Shown: piece by piece, positions 55,011 through 63,065 of the stretch
Layout of the letters: every line of letters begins with the position of its first letter
How positions within the stretch are numbered: the stretch's first letter is position 1
NCBI GenBank assembly: GCA_902629125.1
Contig: CACOPQ010000004.1
Location: 85,854-149,853, forward strand
Source of the DNA: an uncultured Alphaproteobacteria bacterium
Lineage (GTDB): Bacteria; Pseudomonadota; Alphaproteobacteria; Thalassobaculales; Thalassobaculaceae
Length of the DNA stretch: 64,000 nt
Reading direction: 5' to 3'
Notes under the pieces: model-generated
What the model saw: the letters and a program-made list of their open reading frames with translations, nothing else
Told to the model about the DNA's origin: nothing
Database searches by the model: none
Made by a program: the position numbers and the translations under genes

Positions 55011-55085
55011 TCAAAGCTCTTTCAAGTTACTTGTAACACTCGTTAATCGCCATATTTTACGGATATGGTTTTTCTCATAGAAAAC
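55011..55085 (-). pseudogene. C-terminal relic of a TauD-type dioxygenase
   Basis: The minus-strand frame reads RVFYEKNHIRKIWRLTSVTS then NLKEL and stops with TGA at 55011. This matches the end of the intact TauD-family protein at 56695 (GFDDKNYIREMWRLTLLQSHLKEA) residue by residue, including the position of the stop. Only the last 24 codons are recognisable. The remainder of 54877-55212 is AT-rich and shows nothing more. Confidence 0.8.
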
Positions 55086-55212
55086 TCTAGCGGTGTGTAT
55101 TTTTTATACAATAATTAGAAGCGTGTTAGCCTGATTGAACTTATTGCGACCTTTGGTGTATGTTTTTAACTGTGCTTAGCGCACATCGAGGTTTAATTTA
55201 TAAGGTGAGATA

Positions 55213-56607
55213 ATGAATTTGCCCGTCCAATACACCCCTGGCTCCGGCTTAAACAGTTTCGCCGAGAAACCGGATCAGTTCCTGCGCGGCGAGGACAGAC
55301 CCTCAGATTATCTGGCGCGGTGTCTCGAGATCATCAATTCCCAGGAACCCCAGGTGAAAGCTTGGGTAACAACACGTGTTGACGCGGCTCGCGCCGAGGC
55401 GGCCTCCGCCGATCAACGCTACGCTGCCGGCAAACCACTCTCACCCATTGATGGGATGCCGATAGGGATAAAAGATGTGATCCAAACGCGTGACATGCCA
55501 ACCAAGTTTGGCAGTCCGATTTTTAATCACCATGAAACCGGGTTTGACTCAGCATCAGTCGACGCGCTTCGGCGTGCTGGGGCACTCATTGTTGGAAAAT
55601 CCGTAACCACAGAGTTTGCTTTTGTTAAGCCCGGCCCGACCCGTAATCCCTTTGATACCAACAAAACACCCGGAGGTTCCTCCAGCGGAAGTTCGGCAGC
55701 AGTCGGTGCCGGCATGGTGCCCGTGGCGCTTGGAAATCAAGTAGTAGGTTCAATTATCAGACCAGCTTCGTTTTGTGGCAACTACGCAATTAAGCCTACT
55801 CTCGGCGCGTTGCATATGGGTGAAGGATTAGGTTTGAGCCAATTACATTTAGGGGTACACGCAGCGAGCTTACAAGACATGTGGGCTGTGGCAAGCGAAA
55901 TTGCTGAGCGTGCCGGCGGCGATCCTGGTTTCCCAGGGCTTTATGGACCTAAAACCCTCGGCCCTAAAGCGAAGCCAGAGCACCTCATTTTTCTTGAGAC
56001 TGAAGGCTGGGCAAAATGTGACGATACCACCCGCGCCGCATTTACAAGCTATTTAGAGCAATTGCGAGATATGGGCGTGGTTATTGTAACTCGCAGTGAT
56101 AGCAAACTAGCGAACGATTTTGAAGTTAAGATCAGCGATGCTGTGCGCCTTTGTCGAGAAATTTGTTCATTTGAGCTGCGTTGGATACTACGGCAGTATC
56201 GTGAGACCGGTAAACTTAGTGATGAGCTAACTATATGGGTCGAAATGGCCGAGAAATTGACGCTTGAGGATTACCGCATGGCCCTAGCCACCCGTGCCCA
56301 CATGAAGCAAGCGCTAGCTGAAGTCGCCCCGACCACGGATGCTTTCATCACGTTGTCCAGTGTAGGCCCCGCTCCGCACATCGACTTCCATGCCGATTCC
56401 GGTGAAGCTGAATATGCCTTCTTAACCGGTGATCCAGCTTTCAACGCAGCCACCTCCGCACTTGGTGCACCTGCCATCACTTTTCCGAAAATGGCCGTTA
56501 ACGGTATGCCACTCGGCGTGCAAGTGATAGGTGCGCCCCACCATGATTGGAAACTCACGAATTTGGCCAACTGGCTGGACACTGAGGTTCCCTTCATATC
56601 AATTTAA
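55213..56607 (+). CDS. Amidase signature family hydrolase
   Basis: Amidase of 464 residues. The Ser-cisSer-Lys triad is visible: K87 in GIKDVIQTRD, the Gly/Ser-rich TPGGSSSGS at 152-160, and the nucleophile S180 in QVVGSIIRPA. AAGGTGAG stands 6 nt before the ATG. It is a clear paralogue of the amidase at 59202 (shared RDMPT, GPTRNPF/GPTKNPF, GSIIRPA, WLVATEIA/WAVASEIA). It probably hydrolyses a small amide, carbamate or hydrazide-like compound together with the nearby dioxygenases. Confidence 0.93.
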   Translation: MNLPVQYTPGSGLNSFAEKPDQFLRGEDRPSDYLARCLEIINSQEPQVKAWVTTRVDAARAEAASADQRYAAGKPLSPIDGMPIGIKDVIQTRDMPTKFGSPIFNHHETGFDSASVDALRRAGALIVGKSVTTEFAFVKPGPTRNPFDTNKTPGGSSSGSSAAVGAGMVPVALGNQVVGSIIRPASFCGNYAIKPTLGALHMGEGLGLSQLHLGVHAASLQDMWAVASEIAERAGGDPGFPGLYGPKTLGPKAKPEHLIFLETEGWAKCDDTTRAAFTSYLEQLRDMGVVIVTRSDSKLANDFEVKISDAVRLCREICSFELRWILRQYRETGKLSDELTIWVEMAEKLTLEDYRMALATRAHMKQALAEVAPTTDAFITLSSVGPAPHIDFHADSGEAEYAFLTGDPAFNAATSALGAPAITFPKMAVNGMPLGVQVIGAPHHDWKLTNLANWLDTEVPFISI

Positions 56608-56694
56608 GGACTAAAAATTTTTCTGATAAACTATTAAAGAAAAATAACCACAAGCAGCAACGTTAAATCGTTTTGGAAATACCGCCAGTCACTT

Positions 56695-57675
56695 TTAAGC
56701 CTCTTTAAGGTGGCTTTGAAGAAGCGTCAATCGCCACATTTCACGGATGTAGTTTTTATCATCAAATCCTGTGGCTGCATGCATAGTGCACCGATTATCC
56801 CAAACGACGATATCACCCTCTTGCCAATTCCATTTTACGGTGAAATCGGGACCGGTCATGAAGGGAAGTAAGTCTCTTAAAGTTTTCACACTGTCATCCT
56901 CCTGGCCTTCCAAGTCCCAAAAATTCAACTCTGAATCTGAGACTTTTTTTCCTTTAGGAACGATTGCACAGGTGGAACTATTCAGACCATAAATCGCAGC
57001 CTCTCCGCTGATGGGATGATTTAATACTATTGGAACCCGATTTGGGGGGTTGGCTGCTCGTTCTTTTTTATTCAACGTTGGGTATCCTGGGGAATAAAGA
57101 CTGATTTTTTTATCGTGATGGGCCAACGAGCAAATTGCCTCAAGCCCTTCCAACTTTTTACGCTTCTTTTGATCTAATTTTTTTAACGACGATCGAGTAT
57201 CTGCGAAAAGCGTCTCTCCCCCGGAAGGCGGCGCTTTCCGACAATGAAACACCGAACCTATCGGTGGTTCTCGACGAAATGTTGAGTCCGTATGCCAGAC
57301 CGGCCTTCGGGTTTCCGGATTATAACGCATGTCACTGTCATTACGTAGCGAAGGAACTTTGGAAAAGTTAGAATTACTTTTTCCCATTTCATCCCGTGTG
57401 TTCCCGATACGAAGTATTGGCAAGCCATCAACTTTTTTATCCTCCCGGGCGACGAAGTTGTCGTGATCAACATCTCCGAAATAGGCAGACCAATTCATCA
57501 ACTCCATAGACGTTAATTGAGTAAGATCGGTTCCACGTAAGCCAATGAGGCCACCTTTTTCAGTCCAGAGTTCATGGGCTTGCTGCTTAAATTCAGGACT
57601 TAAGAGGTCTTCCCTACTCACCCCTTCAATCATGATACCAAAGTCACCATTAAGACTACTTATTTTATGAGCCAT
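56695..57675 (-). CDS. TauD/TfdA family 2-oxoglutarate dioxygenase
   Basis: Fe(II)/2OG oxygenase of 326 residues. Fe ligands are the HxD pair in VWHTDSTFR and the distal His in RCTMHAATGFD; the 2OG-binding Arg is in EMWRLTL. The start at ATG 57675 is set by GAGGTGAG upstream; the frame is open 35 codons further without support. The PPIGSVFHCRKAPPSGGETLF stretch resembles TfdA-like enzymes on aromatic or alkyl acids. It converges on the first amidase. Confidence 0.9.
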   Translation of the reverse strand: MAHKISSLNGDFGIMIEGVSREDLLSPEFKQQAHELWTEKGGLIGLRGTDLTQLTSMELMNWSAYFGDVDHDNFVAREDKKVDGLPILRIGNTRDEMGKSNSNFSKVPSLRNDSDMRYNPETRRPVWHTDSTFRREPPIGSVFHCRKAPPSGGETLFADTRSSLKKLDQKKRKKLEGLEAICSLAHHDKKISLYSPGYPTLNKKERAANPPNRVPIVLNHPISGEAAIYGLNSSTCAIVPKGKKVSDSELNFWDLEGQEDDSVKTLRDLLPFMTGPDFTVKWNWQEGDIVVWDNRCTMHAATGFDDKNYIREMWRLTLLQSHLKEA

Positions 57676-57912
57676 GATTAACAACTCACCTCGCTCGAAT
57701 AGGCAATATTGAGAAAGCGGCTGCGTGGACCGCAGTTTATAGCCCCTTCCACGTATATCGCTATCAGTGATATAAAGCAAATCTGAACAAGATTATAACA
57801 GATTTCAAAGGTTCCAAATTTTATCCGCAGAAACGCAATCTATATCAAGAACCTCTCACGCTTATCGTAAATCAATCGCTCATGTGTGCGATGATTTAAC
57901 TCAAGGCCCAGA

Positions 57913-58905
57913 TCAATCATCCGTAGGTTGAAGCCCGGCTCCGGCAGCGAAGCGATTGGTCCGATAGTCGCGCACGGTTATTGGTGGATATTTGGCCGGT
58001 GAACCATTGCCCGATACACACTCGACCATCGCATCGTATTCAGGCACGACGAAGAAGCCAAAAGATAGCCGTCGGCTCTGCGACCATTTATCGGTTTCAG
58101 GAATTGCGACGCGATGGCGCGTTGAACGCCAACGATCATTGCTCCAACGCATCATTAGATCGCCCAAATTCACAATAAATGTATTTGTTATTGCAGGAGC
58201 AACAAGCCAATCACCCTCCGAGGTCAACACTTCCAGTCCACCCGAAACCTCCTCATTACGCAAAATTGTTGTCATACCCAAATCGGAATGGGCACCACAT
58301 CGCAATTGACCCGGCTGAAATGGCTCGTCGGGCACAGGATAGTGAAGCAGTCGTAATTGTGAAGAATGGCGTTCCAACTTGGCAGCAAAGAATTCTTCCG
58401 GTAAATTGAGGGCAACTGCATAAATTCGCGCCAAGAGCCGAGACAAATCAACCATTGATGCGTAATAGGTCAACATATTGGCCCGAAGTGTGGCAGGGGC
58501 CATCGGCCATATGTTGGGTGCGAAATCAGGATAAGCAAGCGGCCCATTATAATACGGCGTGGCGGGAACCTCATCAGGACCTATAGCAAACACTTCTTTA
58601 TAATCGGGCGGAGTGTTACCACCATGCATTCGAGCTAACGTCTCTTCACCGTAAGGTATATAACCGCGGTTTTGATCATTTCGAGGTCGACGAACGGCCA
58701 ACTTTTCGTCAAGTGAAAGGTCGAAAAAACTCAATGCACTATTATAGAGTTGATCCCCTTCAGCGGGATCAATGCCGTGCCCCTTAATGACAAGAAAACC
58801 AATTTCTTCCCAAGCTGACGCTACAGCTTCCGCCACCTTTCTTTTGTTAGCGAAAGTGCCCTCGCGAAATGGACTCAAGTCAATCACAGGAATACTAATG
58901 GACAT
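57913..58905 (-). CDS. Isopenicillin N synthase-like 2-oxoglutarate/Fe(II) oxygenase
   Basis: The protein of 330 residues starts with the DIOX_N segment VIDLSPFREG and the phrase EEIGFLVIKGHGID. The metal triad is His and Asp in CGAHSDLGMTTIL and the later His in RSTRHRV, with the Arg/Ser 2OG motif RRLSFGFF. This is the plant/bacterial flavone-synthase/ACC-oxidase-like branch, acting on small metabolites. It lies on the same strand as the TauD gene, 237 nt before it, and diverges from the second amidase. Confidence 0.92.
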   Translation of the reverse strand: MSISIPVIDLSPFREGTFANKRKVAEAVASAWEEIGFLVIKGHGIDPAEGDQLYNSALSFFDLSLDEKLAVRRPRNDQNRGYIPYGEETLARMHGGNTPPDYKEVFAIGPDEVPATPYYNGPLAYPDFAPNIWPMAPATLRANMLTYYASMVDLSRLLARIYAVALNLPEEFFAAKLERHSSQLRLLHYPVPDEPFQPGQLRCGAHSDLGMTTILRNEEVSGGLEVLTSEGDWLVAPAITNTFIVNLGDLMMRWSNDRWRSTRHRVAIPETDKWSQSRRLSFGFFVVPEYDAMVECVSGNGSPAKYPPITVRDYRTNRFAAGAGLQPTDD

Positions 58906-59201
58906 TAATTTTTCTCTTAAAATTGCAAATTTTTAGAGAACCATACTCAACGTCATTTGGTCAACAAGATAGCTTTTAGTGTACTAGTGATGATCGGCTA
59001 CGACAGCTGAACATTAACATAACCAAATATTGCAGGTAATTTGTTACTTCTGGTTTTTATAATAATTTTTTTAATAACTTACTAGATATCGGTCTGCAGT
59101 TATCGCGGTCTTTGCCTTAAGTTTTAAGTATCCAGTTGTTGTTAAACTTATATAATTAAATTATCAAAGTTCTAGACAAAATTGTTGGGTTGTTAATACA
59201 A

Positions 59202-60596
59202 ATGTTAGAATACGATTGTGACAATTTCAAAGCACTTACATTCTTCGATATAACTCATGAGTTCTCAAATTCAAAACGAACACCAAGAACATATCTAGAA
59301 GAATGCCTTAATCAAATCACTCGTAAAGACGGCGAAATTAACGCCTTTGTAACATTACAACCCGACACGGCTCGAAAATTAGCTGATGCGAGTAGTGACC
59401 GATGGGCTAACGGCCAACAACTGTCCACTATCGACGGATTACCAATTGGTATAAAGGATTTGTTGGAAACACGTGACATGCCTACCCAAATGGGTTGTGA
59501 GGCGTATGAGGGATATTTTTCAGGTAATGATAACGCTATGGTGTCAGCTCTCAGAGATGCGGGCGCGATTATATTGGGGAAGACGGTAACGGCCGAATTA
59601 GGCGGAGCTCACCCAGGCCCGACCAAAAATCCATTTAATTTAGACAGAACGCCTGGGGGTTCGTCATCCGGTTCAGCCGCTGCCGTAGCTGCAAAGATGG
59701 TACCAGTTGCAATCGGAACACAGGTTGCTGGATCAATTATAAGACCCGCTGGTTACTGCGGAAATTTTGCACTCAAACCCAGCCAAGGCGGCTTGCATAG
59801 AGGAGAACGCCAAACTACTTCGATGAGTACTCACGGCCCTCACGCCGGTTCGATCGAAGATATGTGGCTAGTAGCCACAGAAATAGCCAGACGGACAGGT
59901 GGAGATCCCAACTTTATTGGTCTCCAAGGGCCCTCTAATCTGCCGACACCAGTAAAACCTGATCAATTAATATTTCTTGAGACAGAAGGCTGGACTATTG
60001 TTGACGCAAAAACAAAAGAAGCTTTTTTGCGTTTGCTTTCGCAATTCGAGAGTAATGGTGTGACAATCATTAGACGGTCAATGTCGGAGTTAGTTGAACA
60101 GTTGGAACAAAACGTAAGCCGGGCAGGAGACATTGCTAATTCTATAACAAGCTGGGAAAATCATTGGACGTATCGTAACCTAGTTAATCGATCACCTGAC
60201 AAGGTAAGTCAGCGGTTAAAAAACTCACTTTCAGCAGCAGAAGCTATGACGCCGGAGGATTACGCTAAAAATCTATTGCTGCGCGAATATGCTCGCGAAG
60301 CCCATAAGCAATGCTCCACTGTGGCCGATGGTATAATCACACTCTCGTGTCCAGGTCCCGCTCCGATATGGAATGCTGATGAGGATAAATCAAAATTGGT
60401 CAATTGGCCAACTGGTGACCCTGCCTTCAACTTTGCTACTTCTATATTGGGGGCCCCGTGCGTAACTATTCCGATGCTCAGCGTGGACAAGTTACCGGTT
60501 GGGATCCAAATTATAGGGCAACGTGAACAAGATTATTATGCTACGCAGTTAGCTAAATGGACCCATGAAAATGTCCCAAAAGTTTCGACTTCATGA
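59202..60596 (+). CDS. Amidase signature family hydrolase
   Basis: Paralogue of the amidase at 55213, 464 residues. The catalytic Lys is in GIKDLLETRDMPT, the Gly/Ser motif is RTPGGSSSGSAAAV and the nucleophilic Ser is in QVAGSIIRPAGYCGN. ATG 59202 is preferred over an in-frame TTG at 59190, although neither has a clear ribosome-binding site. The two enzymes differ over most of the sequence, so duplication is old or they serve different substrates. Confidence 0.92.
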   Translation: MLEYDCDNFKALTFFDITHEFSNSKRTPRTYLEECLNQITRKDGEINAFVTLQPDTARKLADASSDRWANGQQLSTIDGLPIGIKDLLETRDMPTQMGCEAYEGYFSGNDNAMVSALRDAGAIILGKTVTAELGGAHPGPTKNPFNLDRTPGGSSSGSAAAVAAKMVPVAIGTQVAGSIIRPAGYCGNFALKPSQGGLHRGERQTTSMSTHGPHAGSIEDMWLVATEIARRTGGDPNFIGLQGPSNLPTPVKPDQLIFLETEGWTIVDAKTKEAFLRLLSQFESNGVTIIRRSMSELVEQLEQNVSRAGDIANSITSWENHWTYRNLVNRSPDKVSQRLKNSLSAAEAMTPEDYAKNLLLREYAREAHKQCSTVADGIITLSCPGPAPIWNADEDKSKLVNWPTGDPAFNFATSILGAPCVTIPMLSVDKLPVGIQIIGQREQDYYATQLAKWTHENVPKVSTS

Positions 60597-60686
60597 CTGA
60601 TATAACAAACGAGCCATCCTAAATGTTTTGCCAATTCTGAATTTGGTTTACATAGATTTGGGTTCACGGATTAACGATTAATTAAA

Positions 60687-61379
60687 TCAATCTTTATCTT
60701 CTCTTAAATCAACACCAAATTGAGAAAAAATTTCTCTAATCTTATCATAGCAAACCCCAATCCGGATGGTTTCAAAAGAATCAAAGTCAATTATTGTTGA
60801 TGATCTTCCCTTCTCGTTTTCGTACTTTGAGGTCCCTCCATCAATGAGGATATCCGCTGCCTCAACCACAGGTAGATCTATGTCATCTAAGTTGTACTTG
60901 GATCCCGTAAGGGAGGTGTTTGCTGAAGATCCAAGAACAGGCATCTCTAATTCCATAGACTGTTTGGTCATTTCATTATGAAACTCACCTGCATTAAGAA
61001 GCATATCCAATGTTCCAATTTTGGTCGAATTTTTAAGAACCCAAGCATCAACATTCTTAAACATAGGATGATCTCGTTTGAAAGGCGCCACCGTCGACAT
61101 TGGAAGATCATTATCAAAAATTACGGCTTTGATTATGTCATGTTTCCATGAATCAATTGTCTGTATCTCTTTCAACAACTCGTAGTTCGAAAACATTCCA
61201 GAAGGCTTCTCAAATGACCTGTTTTTACATTTAAAAATAGTTTCAATAGATTTTTTTGAGTTTCCTACAATAGCGTAAGCTACATCCAACGGAATAATAG
61301 CAACTCCTTCTAGTTTTATTACTTCCAACACTTGCCGGGATTGCTCCACAACATCGTCTGCAACAAATCGATTAGTCAA
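60687..61379 (-). CDS. YrdC/Sua5-domain protein
   Basis: The protein of 230 residues is of the YrdC/Sua5 fold that makes threonylcarbamoyl-AMP for tRNA t6A37. Seen are VIPLDVAYAIVGNSK, FKCKNRSFEKPSGMF, the SSANTSLTGSKYN loop, and GGTSKYENEKGRSSTIIDF at the C-terminal side. The usual Thr of the LPTET(V)YG motif is changed (PLDVAYAIV), so it is a divergent paralogue and may not be the housekeeping enzyme. TTG 61379 is the start because GGAGG lies 7 nt before it. Confidence 0.8.
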   Translation of the reverse strand: MTNRFVADDVVEQSRQVLEVIKLEGVAIIPLDVAYAIVGNSKKSIETIFKCKNRSFEKPSGMFSNYELLKEIQTIDSWKHDIIKAVIFDNDLPMSTVAPFKRDHPMFKNVDAWVLKNSTKIGTLDMLLNAGEFHNEMTKQSMELEMPVLGSSANTSLTGSKYNLDDIDLPVVEAADILIDGGTSKYENEKGRSSTIIDFDSFETIRIGVCYDKIREIFSQFGVDLREDKD

Positions 61380-61704
61380 AAGTCATCCTCCTTTTAGACT
61401 TTGCAAATTTAATACAATTTTTGTTATCGGTGATTGGTTTGTTACATACCCTCTTTCCTCATGACTATACAATTCAAGCAACAAATTATCGATTCGTTGA
61501 TAGAAAATGTATACTTGTCTATTTGTGGCCCATTATCAATTTAACACCTCAATCAAACGAACTGCTAAATTACGCTTCCGATGTTTACTTGACGCTTTAT
61601 TTACTATCTGAGAGACATTCTCACCGAAATGGTTGAGTATTTTGGTATAAATACTCTATTGTAATAACGTTTTTTAAAAGAATTAAGCTGATTGTGTAAA
61701 CTAG
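61380..61704. other. Intergenic region between divergent genes, no gene seen
   Basis: AT-rich sequence between the YrdC-domain gene (minus) and the TPR-barrel gene (plus). It probably holds both promoters. I see no convincing repeat or operator. Confidence 0.5.
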
Positions 61705-63042
61705 ATGATTCTTCGCGGCCTTATACTTTTCTTTTCTAGTGTACTGATTGTCAGTTTTTTTACCTCTAGCAATCTGATAGCGCAGGGTGTTAGTGACGGT
61801 ACACCCGATAAAGTGCGAAGGGCATATGAAAAAGCCTTTGAAACAATGTTCAAAGATCCAGCTAATTTGGAGAAAACGTTTTCTTTTGCTGGATTAGCAA
61901 TTAAAGCAGGAGATTTCGAAGGCGCAATATCCTCTCTAGAACGCATGCTAATACTCGATCCAAATTTGCCAAGAGTACGTTACGAGTTGGGCGTATTATA
62001 CTTCAAGTTAGGCTCGTACGACGTATCGGCTACTTATTTTGAAGAATTGCTCGAAGATAAAAAGACACCAAAAGTACTTATTGAGAAGGCGGCACCTTTT
62101 ATTGAGGAGATAGAGAGCAGACTGACAAATCACAGTTTTAGCGGAAACACATTCTCCGGGATTAAATACCAGACAAATGCTAGCTCCGGGCCACGATCTA
62201 CAAAAGTTAAGCTTTTTGGAGCACCGTCGTTTTTACCGGATGAATTCACGAACAAAGGGGACTTCGACGTATTTGTTTCCGGGGGTATAAACTATACATA
62301 TGACTTTCAAAGCGAGCCAAAAAAGCTTTTAGAGGCCAGCTTAAACGTCTACGGAAACGAGCAGTTCGATCAAACGTTTGTAAATGCGCGAGTAGTAGAC
62401 GCGAATATCGGCCCCAAATTTGCTATTCCATTAGACTTTTTGAACAAGCCCATTATCCGCCCTTTTATAGCTGGTGATTATTTAATAGTAAGTGAGGACG
62501 AGAGTTACTACAGTCACGGAGCAGGTTTTAGCGCCGATATAAGAGCTACAGAAAAACTAAATTTCAATCTAGATGCGCGTGTTATGGCACGTGAAAACAA
62601 AGATGCGAGTATTTTAGATGGTTATCGCAATCGCCTAACAGTCAACGCAAGTTATATTGCTTCTGATACGATGCAGATACAATTGTCATCTGTTGTTGCA
62701 ACAGAAGAAACAAAAACCAATATTCAAAACAACAGGGATTACAGTGTAAATGCGACTATTAACAAAACTTTCAATGCACCTTTTAATTTAATTAAAGATC
62801 CCCTCTCTGCGGGATTGAGTTTTGGCGGATCTTTTCGTGAATACGCTGGCGCTAATCCAACTATCGACCCTGATACAACTAGGAACGATTATACAATGCG
62901 TTTTAGTCCTTCTTTGACTATACCTGCTGGAGAAACAATGGCGGTACTTATCTCCGCTGGCTTCACTCGGGTCGATTCAAATATACCAAATTCCGAGTAC
63001 GATAATATGTCACTTACAATCGGGATATCAAAGCAGTTCTAG
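61705..63042 (+). CDS. Outer-membrane TPR/beta-barrel protein, Slam-like
   Basis: The 445-residue protein has a signal peptide (core ILFFSSVLIVSFFT; cleavage likely after IAQ), two TPR-like units around residues 50-130 (AGLAIKAGDFEGAISSLERM, and LGVLYFKLGSYDVSATYFEE), then from about residue 170 to the end a region of alternating strands ending in F (LTIGISKQF), as in outer-membrane barrels. TPR plus barrel is the layout of Slam/DUF560-type surface assembly modulators. It is 23 nt before the FecR-domain gene and likely forms a pair with it. Confidence 0.75.
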   Translation: MILRGLILFFSSVLIVSFFTSSNLIAQGVSDGTPDKVRRAYEKAFETMFKDPANLEKTFSFAGLAIKAGDFEGAISSLERMLILDPNLPRVRYELGVLYFKLGSYDVSATYFEELLEDKKTPKVLIEKAAPFIEEIESRLTNHSFSGNTFSGIKYQTNASSGPRSTKVKLFGAPSFLPDEFTNKGDFDVFVSGGINYTYDFQSEPKKLLEASLNVYGNEQFDQTFVNARVVDANIGPKFAIPLDFLNKPIIRPFIAGDYLIVSEDESYYSHGAGFSADIRATEKLNFNLDARVMARENKDASILDGYRNRLTVNASYIASDTMQIQLSSVVATEETKTNIQNNRDYSVNATINKTFNAPFNLIKDPLSAGLSFGGSFREYAGANPTIDPDTTRNDYTMRFSPSLTIPAGETMAVLISAGFTRVDSNIPNSEYDNMSLTIGISKQF

Positions 63043-63065
63043 CTTAAAGCTGGGAGGAAATAGGA

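Noticed and set aside
56641..56694. SDR C-terminal relic (VTGGISKTI then stop) on the minus strand
   Set aside because: Only about ten codons; too short to tell from chance.
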